A DNA stretch of 64,000 bases from Marisa cornuarietis (taxonomy: Eukaryota; Mollusca; Gastropoda; Architaenioglossa; Ampullariidae). Shown here one piece after another: positions 21,501 to 36,500 of the stretch (its first letter is position 1; the number at the start of each line of letters is the position of its first letter). The notes under the pieces are model-generated. The model did not search any database. It saw nothing but the letters and a program-made list of their open reading frames with translations, and was not told the DNA's origin. The stretch lies in contig SMMW01000003.1 in NCBI GenBank assembly GCA_004794655.1, forward strand, positions 19,486,501 to 19,550,500. The letters are read 5' to 3'. The position numbers and the translations under genes were made by a program.

Positions 21501-24500
21501 AAAGTTCGGTTAGCAATGCAGGTAGAGAATGGAAGCTCTTACTGGCAGACGTCTACTTGCTGGCTGTCCCCAACTGAGGTGGAGATGGAATACTACTTCA
21601 TTATTCCAAGAAGGCAATTTAACAGGTAGCACAGCTATAAACTAATTACACCTGCACACACCAGTATCACCACACTTGTACCCAGTTCATAGTTTAATAC
21701 CAACCAGACCCACATATGATCACAATATATCACACATAAAAGCCATTAGGCTGAACCAACAAAGGACACCCAGCTCCTGTTTTTCCTACAACTAGGCATG
21801 ATTATCATGGAGCCAACAGATAACTGTAGTGACTTTGACAATTTCCTCTGGTCTGTAGCTCACTTTGATCCACTGCAATAATCTTGAAGTAAGCTTGTAC
21901 TACATGACTCAAACTGTTTTTGTCTTCCACAGATGAGTTATTGAAGCAACAGATTATAAAAAGGACAACATATTCTATATGAGACACAAAACAGTTGTAT
22001 AAATGCAAAGGTGGCAGAAAAAAAGAAGAAAAAGAGCTGCTGCTGAGTGACAGTGTTCATACACTAGCAAAATTTCCAAATTTCATTAAACAGGAACTTA
22101 TATATAACCAACTGTCATGAGATAACTCTAGGGGGTAGGTAACAATCGGCCCACTTAGTGTCCAGAGCGGCTGTTGACAAGCCTGAGGCCCTTTGGCGAG
22201 GAAGTAGGTGGCGTATGTTTTGGTATGGACGCGTACGTAGCGCGTGGAACAGCAGACTCTAAGTGATTTCGGCTGCCATGCGTGACCGATGGCTGGCTAA
22301 ACGTCAACAAAGTCTGGGGAGAGGGAGAAAGATACCTCGAAGGTGCACACCTGTTTGCCGCCAAACTACGTAATTAGACAGGGGGAGGGAGGCTTAACCA
22401 CCTGACTGCGACCACCTGTAGGCGTGGCCAGTGGTCAGTAGATAGATTTCCTCGTTTCGTTGCTGCCTGTAATTGTAGCTGATTGGATGATGAGTGAGTG
22501 ACCAATGGCATCCCTCGTTGTATGTATCTGTGAGAATGTAGAGAGATAAATAGAGAGACAGGAACACACTTCACTTGCTTTTCGGCAAAAACGTCGGAGT
22601 GGACAGAGCAACGGGTCACTGGCCGAAGTGACTTCAGCTTTCTAACGCCAGCTATACTTCTGCCTCGGACCGAGTCTTAGCCACGAGGGCAAGACTCGGG
22701 AGGAAAGAAGTTGGGTTAGAGAACCTTGAGAGAAGGAGGCAAGTAATTGACGACGGACTGTCAAGACTGCCTGCTGTCGCCGTGGAAGGAAGGGATACGT
22801 GACTGTGGGCTCGCTCTACCGGTGTGAGAGGTAGACGTCCAACGTTAAGGCCGCTAGAAGTCGTCGGTTCTCAAGGACTGAGACCGTCTGTGGTGGTGTT
22901 CGTTTAGCAGCTGTATGAGGCATTACAGTCGTCGAAGAACCCACGTGTGTACCGTCGAGTGGTACAAAGCTCGAATCTGTGTCACCGGGAGAAGCAGTCG
23001 TCGCTCTCTGACGGGGTGACAGTTCGAGAGAAGAAGACGTCGGACCATCAGACATCACTTCGAAGGGAAATCGTCAGTGTGTCGTGACAGTCAGCAGAAG
23101 TATTGGACTCTCAACAAACCAGCTGTAACAGAGCTAAGTTGGTGCGCTTGCGAGTGTGTATGGTATTTGTAAAGAGAGGTAACAGCACTGTAACATCAGA
23201 AGTACGCTTTATCATGGATAGTATTGAGACCCCCCTAGACGAGTCCATTTGATTGTGTTTTGTTGAAATGCTTTTGTAATTAATAAATCTTTTCTTTATT
23301 GTTACATTGAAATCACACGTCGTTGAGTATTGTGTTCGGGGAAGAGCAGGGGTGGGGGCTCGTGAGCCAAGCTGTGTAATTGAATGACCGACGTGTGATT
23401 ATCGTGTGTTTCCCCTGCAGCTTATGTTGACGTGGGCGGCTAGTGTTGAGTAACTAGTGTCCACGTGCCCGTTCCCTGGGGCCAGTATTCACGCTCTGGT
23501 TGAGAGACCAGGGATACTGTCACACCAACAATGTCCACATCCTCTTGGCAGTAGAAAAACTCTGTTGAAAATAAAATCTTTTTCGATTTAGCAATATTTA
23601 ATTCTAGGAAATTGTAATCATACCAGCCTAGAAATTCATCTAAAGCAATACAATGGCTGTCTACTGACCAGCAGAGATAAGAAAGCAGAGCAGTATCACA
23701 GAATTTGACAAGATATTGTCCTGCATGACTTGCGTGACAACTGTTAGTATAAACAAAAAAGACAATAGAGGAAACCCTGAAACCCTGCTGTGCTCTAGCT
23801 ATGCTGCTCATGCAAAACTGCAACTCTGTTTTATCCTTGTGCTGCAGTTTGGCTTCATGAATAGCATTGTAGACCTCTGTGCTAACCAGCTGTTTTTCGT
23901 ATGCAGAACCTGTTAAGTACATGGGAGGAATAGATAAAGAGGGCTAAGGGCAATAGACGAGCAGCTTAGCCATGCATGTAAGATTCCCCAGCATGAGAAT
24001 AAATTGATGACATACTGTAGTGGAAAGCGTCTCAAGTGTTGACCAGCAACACTATCAACCTATGTAAAAGCTAGGCTTCCAACAGTTTTAATGTGTCACT
24101 ATTGAGTGAAGGTAGGACAGAAAGAATTAGTCTCTGGCACATACCACTGTCACTGCAGTCAGAATGATTCAAGAAGTTGCCAGCAGATAGAAGACTGCAG
24201 ATGTGGACTGAACACTGGCAAATACCAACACCTAAGCCAGAGAGAAGCTGCTATTCTCTATACGAGAGAACATAAAGTGCTACCTTTCGTCCCAACAAGA
24301 AATGTCAACTATGTCAAATATCAATGACCTCGCCAGAGCATGGCCAAGTTGATGACAAGTCAATGACAGCAACAATGTTTGAAATCAAAGGTCAGACTTC
24401 TTAACATTCAGTGGTAACATGGTGTGTAGATAACAACACAACTACATGACGCAGATGATATACATATTATGTAACATAGATCACAATAACACCTTAGACG

Positions 24501-27500
24501 GCAGTCACATATAACATGTAGATCGCAATAACACCTTAGATGACAGTCACATAATTATATGACATCTAAGAGAATAGAGTATGCCTCAGAAAGGTAAACA
24601 GGTTTAAGCACTTGGGAGCCACCCTTTCCAAAGATGGCACCTCCACGACATATCTGCATCAGGATGGCAACAGCAATGGCTAGGCTGGACAGGGTTTGGA
24701 ACAGCCATAACATCAGGTTTACAAAGTACAACCTATACAAGCTACTCATGGTACCAATCCTGCTGTGTGGGGGTGTAACTTGGACTCTGCTTGCAGATGC
24801 AGAAAGGAGAATCTGTGAATCTGAGATCAAGTGCCTGAGGAGGCTGGTCTGGATCTCATGCAGGAAACAGAAAACCAATGACTTTGTATAAAACATGGCT
24901 GCCGCACTCGTAGGCTGCCAAAACCTCTACTTATAACAGTCAAGTGGCATAAGCTGGTCTGGTTTGTCCATAGATTCCAACATGAAACACTGTTGAAGAC
25001 TGTCCTTTCAGGTATCTTGGAGGGTGCTTGATGCTGCAAGTGAACTAGCTGTCCTGTGCAGGACCTGCTCACTATCATCCAAGACAGGTATGAATGGTGG
25101 GCCTTGTCAGCTGCTGCATCTATCCATTTGCTGTCTCAACAACTGATACCAGTCAAGGCACGAATGACTGACATATTTAATAATAATCTATTAATACCAT
25201 ATTATCATTTTATCTTGAGTGAAAGGAAAAGAAGCAGGTATGGGTCTTGTAAGCTGTGTGACTATTATGTCACCGTATTTTATTAATGTTATGGTGTTTG
25301 TTTCCCACATGCCGGATATGTTGGTAGAGAGAAAAAAATGTATGGTCCATACACAAGACATTCTACTACCTGCATTAGCTCAACCCCTAAGCAGGACTGC
25401 TGCGCATATTGGCGAAGACACAATTGCACATAAAAAGGGGATCCACCACTTTACAAGCACAAATAGACCATCTACCACCTTAGTACAGGGCACTGTGGTC
25501 TGATTGGTCATCTTAAGAAGATAGTCATTGAAAACTCAGTCCAGTGTAAGTGTGACTGCTGAGAGCAGACTTCAAATCACATTTTGTAGGACAGCCCTAT
25601 CCACAAGGCAAAACAACAGGAACGCTTAATAATAATAATAATAATAGTGAAGATTTTTATAGCGCATATTCACACTCATAGAGAGCATGCTCTTAGCGCT
25701 TAAAACGAGGAAGAGACGTGGACTAAGTAGACACAGAACAAAGGGGACGAAAGAAAACGACAGTACTGACGAAACAGAAAACAAAAGGCATCAAGTAACA
25801 GGAACAGAGAAATATAGTGATTCTGTGAGAAAGATGGGTAAAGTAGCAAGAGGGAAGGGGGCGGGGTTAAGAAGGACGAGCATTGTGCGGACTGTGTTAG
25901 GAGAAATGCTCAAGGAAGAGGTGCGTTTTCAGTGCAGATTTGAAAGATTCAGTTGTAGGAAGGTGGCGGATATGGAAAGGAAGAGAGTTCCATTGTTTTG
26001 CAGCACAGTAGCCAAAAGTCCTGTGACCATATGTTGTTGTTCTGGTGACAGGAACAGTTAGGATACGGTCGTCAGACGAAGAGCGTAGTTGTCTGGACGG
26101 AGAGTAAGGGATGAGAAGTTCAGAGAAATAGTCAGGACAGGAGCCAGCAAAGAAATTAAAACACAGCACAGACAGTTTGTACTGAATGCGAGAACGGATG
26201 GGTAGCCAGTGTAGAAAACGAAGGAGAGGAGTGACATGGTCCCGTTTCCTTGCTCTAAGCACCAGACGTGCAGCAGAGTTCTGTACTCTCTGGAGTCTCT
26301 GAATGAGGTAGTCAGGGCAGCCTGCCAGCAAGGAGTTGCAGTAGTCAAGTCGAGAAAGAACAAACGCACAGACAAGAGTGTTGGTAGCGCGTGTAGAGAG
26401 AAAGTGACGGATAGCACTGATCTTACGGAGCTCATAATAGGCAGACCGACAGACAGATGCTACATGTCTATCGAGTGTCATGTCATCAGTGACAATAAAT
26501 CCCAGATTCCTAACAGATGACGTGAAGGTGATGTTGCTGTCGCCCACCTTGATGTGATTGGGCAGACTGACGAGTGAAGGTTGATGTCTTCTTCTATGGC
26601 ACAAGAGGGCTTCCGTTTTATCATCATTTAGTTTAAGCTTGTTTTTAGCATCCAGCCCTTGACATCACTGATACAAGCTTCTATAGAGCTAATAGCAGAG
26701 TAAGACTCAGCCGGCGGAGTGGAACAGTAAAGCTGCGTGTCATCAGCATAGGATTGATGAGAAACCTGGTGAGACCGGATGCATGATGAAAGGGGCTTAG
26801 TATACAGGATGAACAGAACTGGGCCAAGTACTGAGCCTTGGGGAACACCACAGAAAAGTGAAGCAGGGCGAGATGTCTGACCATCAACTGACACAGTCTG
26901 GGTCCTATCAGTGAGATAGGAGTTGAACCATGAGAGGGCAGGTCCAGAAATCCCGTAGGGGGTGTGAAGTCTGTGAAGAAGCAGAGAGTGGTCTATAGTG
27001 TCAAATGCAGCAGACAGGTCCAGTAGGGTTAATGGAGAGACATCACCACTGTCAAGAGCAGATAATATGTCTGTTGTCACTTTAATAAGAGTGGTCTCGG
27101 TGCTGTGGAAAGGTCTATACGCCGACTGAGCTTGTGGGATAAGATGGTGCTCTTGTAAGTAGGCCCAGAGCTGTGTCAAAACTATTTTCTCTATGATCTT
27201 AGAGAGAAAAGACAAGTTGGAAACTGGACGGTAGTTGTTCAGGACATTGACGTCAAGCGTGGATTTCTTTAGAAGTGGCCTCACCACCGCATTTTTTAAC
27301 AAAGATGGGAAAACACCTGACGACAGGCTGACATTTACAATATTAGTGATGGCAGGAAGTAGAGTATCTAGGCACTCGAGCAGAAGGCTTGTGGGCATCG
27401 GATCTAACTCATCGCTTGCTGAGAAGTGGAAACATTCACACCAACCTCTGGCAGACAGGAAGCAACCTTTGCCCTGCCAGTTTTTGAGACATCCCTCAAT

Positions 27501-30500
27501 AAAAGTATCTTAGCACTGACGTTGAATACACAAAATGAGGAAGAAGCAAGCACAAAAATAAAAAATGTGGCTTACCTTTGTCTTTTGTTCCTCTGCAAAT
27601 CCAGGAGTGTCAGTGTCAGGTGGAAAGGCCAAAGTCACCGTAATGTTGTAAGGTTTCAGCTTATAAACAAAATTGCAACAAAGAAAAAATACAGTCAACA
27701 TAAATAGAAAAATTTAATGTTCACAAATAAAGAATCATATTAGTAACCTGACAAAAATTGTTAATTTGTATTTGCAACCTCCATGTAAACTGCTCCAAAC
27801 TGTCACAGCTTGACCAAGTTTTCTGTGCTTGATGTATGGCTCTTTTTATCAAAGTCAATACTTTACCTTTCTTTCTATGTACCCAAATGGATGTTAGCTA
27901 TCGTAGAAAGATCTAAGATTTAACCCAACCAGTTCAGCACAGCAGTAATACCTGCCTCCCCTCCCAAGTTCCAACCCAATTCCAAAGAAGGTTATAATTC
28001 TGGAGCTTTCATCAATATATATTTCCAAAGCTGAATTATGAATTCTACCCAACTGCACATTAGCTCAGAGATTCTTTACACTGTTCCCTCAGCATATTGA
28101 TTTTACTCTTTTCTTATCTAGAAACCTAGCATAACACAAATTTATTAAGAAAATTCATGTTTCACTCAGGAGTGATTATTCAGATAACTTTCCTGCTGCA
28201 CATATCTCAAGGGTAGAACAGAATCCTCAAATGCAAAATGATGTACTGAAACAACATAGTTTCATGTACTCCAAACTGATATTAGAATTAGCTAAATGGA
28301 AGAAATTTTATTTGTACTATTTGTAGTTCTTTTTTGAATTGCTAATTTTTAATATTTTCTGCAATATTTTCCATTGGACTTTTACAATTATATTTGCAAC
28401 TTCGTAAATCTACACTTCTCTTAAATACAGCACTGAAATTTTCAGTCTAGTGTGCTGGGGTGGTAACATTGCAAACTGTGGAGTGAGAACATTAAAAAAG
28501 CAGGAGGAGTATTTGAAAGGGAGCAGAATGACAATGTATGATTAACTGACTGCAATTTTGCTGATGACTCGCACCCACTGTGACAGGAATTTTATATTAG
28601 TTGCACAGAAAGAAGTGGTGCTTTAGAGTTCCTAAATCTAGAACCATACATTATCCCTTTTGTCAACTGCAATCTAGACATACAATCAACTCATTAATAG
28701 GACACACATACACATATGAATGTAGATGCCCTTACTGGCTGCTTCCATTCTCAAGCATCCATTTTTAATTACACTGTTTAATTGATGTCATACTCGTCTC
28801 TTTGTTTTCCTATTTTGGGTGGCAATATGAACGCTTACAGGTTTTAAATACTTGTGAGAGATACAGCGTAAATGATTACAAATGGAGAACTAGATGTTTC
28901 ATGTTTATGTTAATTTTAGCCTGTACGTGTTAATGTCTAATGTAATTTTTTGGAAAGGATTAATAAAAATGTTTTGTAATTTGTATTGTATACACAACAG
29001 CTTTCTTATAGGGGGGGAACATGGCGGCCATAACAGAAATGGCTCGCGGCATTATCATCTGCTCGCTCCACTCAATTGCCCAATTGTACCTAATAAACTA
29101 AACCTAAACCTAAACCTAACCCAAACCCTAACCCCCTACCCCAAACCTCTGAAAAAATAACATAGACCAGCCTATGACGTCACATTCCCCCCCTATAAGA
29201 AAGTTCTGCCAAAAATAGTAAGTAATATTTAAATTCTAATGTATATTCTAGTAAAACATGTTTGTTTGGTACTTTATTTCTGTATATATTGTGTAAATCG
29301 AAATTTCACTCCCGGGCATTTGATAGCCATTTTCCAAAGACAGGTAGCGTGGGAAAATGCAAAGACTTCCTGTTAAAACGTACTTCCTACATTTTTTAAG
29401 AAAGACAATTGTGTTCAGAAATGAATAAGCTATCTTATTTATTAAGTTTTTCTTCCAAAAAAAACCAATGTTTAAGAGTAACAAAATTTAAAAAGTGCAT
29501 CACACCATAGGGTGCGATCCACGTCCCAGGTGAAGGTCATGTGATCACGCCTATGAGGGCGAAGTGTGAGGAAGGAATTAAAAAAAAAATTAAACAAAAT
29601 TTTGCAGAAGACGTTTTCTGTGACTTTTGCACACCATTAATGCACAGCTAAAGACGGCATTGAAGATATGGTAGGGATCTGCATCAGATACAGAGAGTTA
29701 AGTTGTCTACATACAACGTGGCTTCCAAACCTGGACAGAAAGACTTTAAGTCTTAAAGATTAAATCTATTTTAATGTCGAAGAAAGTAGGTGAAAGTATG
29801 CTGCCCTGAGGGATGCCGATTTCCTGTTCCTGAGGATTGGACAGAACAGACCCGACACAGGCTTGAAAGAGGCAACAGAAAAGAAAGTTCTTCATAAAGG
29901 GTGGCATATGACCCCACAGATGAAGACCAAATTGACCCCAGATGTAGCCTTCTAGCAAAGCTAGGGCAATGCATGACCAGCCATCTAGGAGAAGTCTGAG
30001 CCACAGAGATATGTTGATAAGATGGGCAGTAACCCATCAAGGACCTCAAGCTCCAGGATACCATCCTCCTCCAACATGGGTGGCCCTGCACGCCAAATGC
30101 AGTGGGCCTAAAGGAGATCACAGAGAAAAAAGACCAATGGAAAAGAAAGTGTGACGAAAAAAAAGAAGATAGGAGAAAGACCACTATAGAAAGAAGATAG
30201 GAAAGATAAAACTCTAGGGAAACATGGGGAGGGTTTGTTGGAAAAAGAGTATAGGTAGAGAAAAGCTGGGTGTTAACCCCTGGGCATGAGAGGCCAGGCT
30301 AATGGGGCCAAGAGTTTGTTGGAAACGAGTATAGGTGAAAGGTCCCATAAGATAGAATAAAGAAAAGTAGAAGAAAAAGGGTTGGGGCAGCTCAGTCACC
30401 CAAGCATGGAAATGCTAGGTGTCCCCCTCCGGCAAGAAAAGCTGGGCCCACAGGGGTGAGTATTGTTTCACATCAATTTGATAAAAAAAAAAACCTGTGT

Positions 30501-33500
30501 ATATATATATAAATGAATGTCCCTCCATTTTTTTTTTAACATTAATCAAGAAAATTGCATGTTTGGCTAGTTGTTTTGGTTTTGCTTCATTCTGTCTAGG
30601 AATTCAAGTTTCAACAATCAAACTGAAGTCATAATCTGCTATACTAATGTCATTTACAGATAATAAGAATTTTCCAGATTAATGTATTTTAAGAAAATAA
30701 AGTTTTATCATCAAGAATTGGTTCACATACCTCTATAATCATGTCAAATTCATCCGTTCTTCTAGACAAGCAACACACTGGCCAGAAGCAAACCTCAAAA
30801 AATGCTTTGAGTCAACCAATCAGAAAACTCTGCTAGCAAGTTTTCAAATGGCAAAGTAAGAGGTCCAGACAAATGTATAACTCCGTGGTATTGCTGTTTG
30901 AAAAATAAGCTACAATTTTAACTTTTACTTAAATGTAGGAGTCTGATTTGTTACATTACACATTATAAAACCATTGGAAAGGTATAGGGAAAACCTCCAT
31001 ATGAAGACTCTCAGCAAATCCACGAAGAGCAAATTTAGAAGATGAGTAGGCAGTATATCCATAAAGCCCAAGTTGTCCTGCCACTGATGATACAAACACA
31101 ATGCGTCCACTTTTCTTCTTTATCATGCTAGGTACAACTGCTCTGGTCACTGTGACACTGCCAAGATAATTTATCTCCATCATACGCTGTAGCAGAAAAC
31201 AAAGAAACGTATTTTTCAGTACATATTTCACGCTGGGTATAATTAAAAATGAAATTAATCATAGATCAAAGGTAAAATCAATATTACTATTATAGGTACT
31301 TTTATTCTTAAAGATGTTATATGGGCCATCTTTTGAGGATAGATACCTTCTTAATATAAGTGACTGAGTTGAGCAGTAGCTCGGTTTTCAATAACTAAAA
31401 TAACCAGACTGTACTTGGTAAAGTATAGAAAAGAAATGCGAAGAGTGCACAATAAGTACAACTGCTAAAACCAACTATTGCTATGAATTTGTGCCATCTG
31501 CTCCCAAGCTTTTATCGTTTTCGTCCACCTGTCCTCTGTATTTTAAGCTCATGAAATAATATAACCAGTTGCTGGGAGGAGGCTACCATTCCCAATCCAG
31601 TGCATCCTGTTTTATGATGGAACCTGGGAGTGGACGATAAAGGTAAATGCAAAAGCAACGCTAAGGCTGTTGCGTGAGCTGCTGTGGAACATGGAAGGCA
31701 TCTCCAAGAAAAAACTCCCTTTTGATGCAAGACTTCACAAGAAAGACACCACCATGACATGTCCAGGAGACACACCTCACAGCCCGTCACTGTAAAGGGC
31801 TACCAGACCTACCATAAAGACTAGAAGAAATGATACAAGGGAGGTGCTTATCCTGGTAAAAAAAAAGACAAACCAGCAAAATACATTACAGTGCAATAGA
31901 AAATACATTATACTGGCACACAAGCAGAAATTACATGGTTGAAAGTCTCCATGGAAGATCAACAGGTCACAATCTGTGTACAGGTGTACTGCCTTGCAGA
32001 ATGAGAATTGTCACTGCACACAATGGAAATCCCAAAGAAGATTTCAACTTTCTTTCCCAAAGCTAGAGATACAGCAAAGCTGATTTATGAGATGAGGAAG
32101 TACTGGCAAATGGAAAATCAGTTACAGCTGCTCAGCACATCAGATGATACCCAAATGTTTTCAGGCAGATGGCAAAGAACTACCTAGAAAAAAATTTAGA
32201 GTGCACAGTTAATCGCCAAATTTCTTTGCTGTGAACAGCCAGTTTCCTCTGCACCTACAGGTGATCATTACCTGCAGTAACCTCTAAGATTTTCTGTTAA
32301 TAGTGATGGAAGAAATATTATAAAGCAAATTTTAAATTGACAATGTCTCTTTCAGAATAATTTACTCAAAGTGTATCATACATTCATCTGTACTTCTAGA
32401 AGTGACCTAAAACCTCTCTGCAATAAGTCAACACTGTTAAAAACCAGAATTATTATCCATGAGGCTAAATGTTCTAAATTTATGTGGGTTATTTTGTAGC
32501 TGTGTGAGCTGATCACTGTCTTGCAACAAATAAGGTGGTAAATGTATAGAGCTGCACTCTTTGTCAGAAGCAACAAGCAAAAAGTTTGCTTGTCTGTTGG
32601 AAATTTTTCAGTTTATAAATTTAGTGTAATGAGAATGTAAAAACAATCAAAATCTTACTCTGAATTCTAGCAATGGCGTGTCCAGAAACCTTGCACTCAT
32701 TGATGTTCCAGCACAGTTGATCAAAACATCAACAGGCCCTTGAGTTTCTTCTGCCTTAAAGGAAATAAATAGGGCCCAAATGAATCTTACAGCATTTGTA
32801 TATGGATTGATTGATACGAATGAAAAGCAAATTATAATAAAGCACATTAACTACTATGGAAACATTGCAACCAATCTGGTCATTCACACTCTTTCTGCAA
32901 TCAGAATAAAACGATCTAGTTCCAACTTTCTGAATATTTAAGGCCTTCGACTTGAGTGGGCATGAAAAGAAGTGATTTTATACTTCTAGCACTTTATAAA
33001 TTCAAACCATTGAGCAGATGACTTTTGGTGATCATGCAACGAAAGAAGATTTGTGAAGCTTTGTTTTCTGCACTGGCTACCCATCTGTTCTCACATTCGG
33101 TACATGCTGTCCATGCTGTGTTTTCATTCTTCTGCAGGCTCCTGCACTGCTTTTTTCTCTGAACATCTCTTCCCCTACTTCCCAGTCACACAATTCTGCT
33201 CTTCATCTGATGACTCTATACTTACTATCCCTATCACCAGAACAACCACATATGGTCACAAGATTTTTAGTGACTGTGCTGCAAAACAGTGCAACTTCTC
33301 CCCTTCCATATCTGTCACCTACCCATCGAATCCTTTAAACATGCACTAAACACACATCTGTTCCATGAGCATCATTTCTAACAACAATCCACATACTACT
33401 GGTCGACTTTCTAATCCTTTCTTTTACTTTCACCATCTGTTGAATAGTCCGCCTGCTCATCTTCTCTGTAGATTCTATCCTTACTGTTTGCTTCCTGATT

Positions 33501-36500
33501 CCTCTTTGCATCTTCTATGTTTGTCTTTTATTACTTGTCTGCATAGCTGTTTATCCTTCCATCCTTTGTATGCTGTCCATGTCTCATCTTGTCTCAAGTG
33601 CTGAGAGAATGCTCCTTTACAAACATTACTGTGCACTATATAAAACACGTTTATTATTATCTGTAATAAGCATGAGAAGTCCTCTGTACCTACAGTCACC
33701 TCATGAATGTCAGAGACTCCACTACTTTTGGCATTGTTATAGACTGACCTGTGCCCTAGTCTAACAGTCTTGACACTGGGTCTGTGTATCCTGTGTCAGG
33801 GATTGTAACCACTACACCTCCTGTGGCTTCAGCCATCTTTTATCTCCCTGTAACAATCTAAAGTTTAAGTACTTCACTTGTTCAATGGTCAGGTACATCT
33901 TAAGGCAGAGGTCTTCAAACTGTGGAAGGTATGACTGGTGGTACGTGAGCATCATGCGTATCTATATTTTACGGGGGCTGTATGTTCACTATCATTGCTG
34001 CGGGTGGAGCCTTGCATATGGCCACATCGCAACCAAGAGGCAGGAATGTCTTGGCGTCAGAATGTTAAGCCATTAGACGGTCGCCAAAAATATTGGGAAC
34101 CAGACCCTTGTCCTGATTGACAAAATATTTACTCCTTTTATCCGGCGGGTAGGTGTGTGGGGTCTGTGGGTGTTGTGAGTGCCGGATCACCAAGAGTTAA
34201 AAGTTTGTCAGACGCAGAGACAACTCCTGTTAGGTTTGTCAGTATGAGGCGTGTAAGGTTTGATGTGAGCGAGGGTTACTTGCCCCTACTTGAAGAAAAC
34301 AAACAGGACCAAGAATAAGCGGCTGTGTGCTATCAGTGGCACGGCAACGTATTTTTGAGCATTTAAAATGTGTTTTTACAAGACTTTTTCTAAGAAAAAT
34401 ACATGGTCATAGTCTCTGGAATAATCATTGAAAGTTTTGTTTCTTTGGGCATTTTTTGTTACCTGGCTGATAAGCAACACAACAAGTTCCTATACTGTCA
34501 CAGTTGTAATTCACTTCTATAGTCACTAATAGGCAGTGTCCCTAACTCAAAGAATACAGTCTCAGTGCCTTAAAGATGTTCTATTTATATGTAGATTGGT
34601 CAAAATATTGGCCACACCAGCTGTAAGTGACTTATATATTAGCAATAACAGTTAAATAAAGACTTATTCTATGAACATTTTATTTCATGGAAAGACTGTT
34701 TAATTTGTATAGTTTGTTTTATAGAGAGGAAAAAGAAAGAAATAAAAAGAACTAATTACAGAGTACCCACACAGTACGCCGAAAGAATCATGCAGTACCC
34801 AAAATTGACTAATTTTTTTACTGCAAGGTCTAGTACAAAACTGGTAATATAACATACCAACTATCAGTTTACTTAATTTGGTCCTTTCATTCGCACTACT
34901 TCTCTAAAGTTACAAAAACATGCACTTATCCTTAACCATACACTTAATTTCTTTTTGTCTGTTTGGGAATGAAATGAGTGATAGTCCATTATTTTAAGAA
35001 TGTTAAATCACAACTGTTAAATGAAACACTTTTGTGACTTTTGATAATGAATCAAAGCAAAGAGATAACTGACACAAGATTCAAGGAGAGTTTTGTTAGT
35101 CTAAAAAGGTCATAAATTTGAACAGTTTGCAGTGCACTGTTTCATTGCTTATCTGTAAACTATCAAGTTCTTTCATTTTGAACGCATTTTTTCCCTGTGA
35201 CAAATATATGGTGATTACCATATTAACAATTAACTAACTACTGACTAAATCATATACAAAATACCTAAGATTAAGTCCTAGACTTGTTGGGAGGTGGTAC
35301 TCGGTCATTTGGAATTTTCGAAAGTGGTACTCATCTGAAAAAGTTTGAAAATCACTGTCTTAAGGGGAACCTCTCTTTCAAATGTTGCCTCCTGAAGTAC
35401 AGCTAATATCGGAGTTTCTCACCTTCAGTGACCCTGTTCACTGACTACTACTTCTGCTGCATGGGACCTAGCTTTCCTTCCCCTACACTGTGTTGACATC
35501 TTCTGCCTGGTGCCACTCTAGAGCTAAGGAAAGTTGTGTTTGAGATCGTGCACGTGTCAGTGTGCCCTGTGTTCTTTTGACTCTATTAGTAACAAGAGGA
35601 TGTTACTGACTCAGAAATACTGTGAGCATATCTACAAACCACTGGTTTTCTGGATGCTCAGGCCAGGACCTGACCAGTGTAAGATTCTATACTAACTGGC
35701 TGAAGACTCAGAGTTATAATAAGTGACTATGAGGGACAGTGCTTCAACTATGATGTGGTATTTTGATGCATTTGATTACTAGTGGTTCTACTCTGAATGT
35801 ATTTAGTTTCTTTGATGGTTAAATGATTTGGGGTTATGGGTACCAAGCTCATTAGAATATTAGTAATCTCCTGTAAGAATGAACCGTGTCAAATTTTGCT
35901 TCATTGTATTCATGTTAATGATATATCAGCCCCTGACTGTGATATTCTGCCACCTGGTATTTATCCACACTATTGTTAGGTGTACATGCCAAGCAACAGA
36001 TGGCGTCTGCTCATAGCTAGTGGGGTTTTGTTATTTGTTGTCTCATGAAAGTCCTTTGACCAGGCAACCAGCACACACATCCTGGCAGCCAAAGGAAATC
36101 ATTGTGTTCTTTGGTGAAAGGATAATAATCTTGAGTGAGTTGAGAGACATGTTTGTTTGAGACAGGTATTTACTGTCAGCATACCATGCATCATTATTTC
36201 CCCTCCCATGTAAAGTTCAAATCTTACATACATACCTCTTTAATAACTTTTTCTACATCTGAGAAATCCGTAGAGATGTCAAGCGAAAGGCAAACAACCA
36301 TCTGATGAGAAAAAGGAAAATGTTCAGAACTTAACTAAAAAAATAAAAAACAACAAAAAGTAGTGCTAAATCAAACATCCCCCCAAGAAGACACCAGCGG
36401 ACTGTGGCTAGGCCTGGGATGGCTCCAAGATGGCCTTTCCAGCTAAGAAGTAACTTCATGGTTGGGGGAAGGGGGATCTTTTGTCACTCAGTGACTGTTG

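Noticed and set aside
22155..23058. Several GC-rich minus-strand frames
   Set aside because: They fall inside the solo LTR and show no protein family. The openness comes from base composition.
25687..26061. 124-codon plus-strand frame rich in Lys and Arg
   Set aside because: It is antisense to the L2/CR1 reverse transcriptase tail and has no domain.
29095..29145. Chromosome end or true telomere array
   Set aside because: Only about 40 bp of degenerate units, enclosed by the inverted repeats of a MITE inside a KDSR intron.
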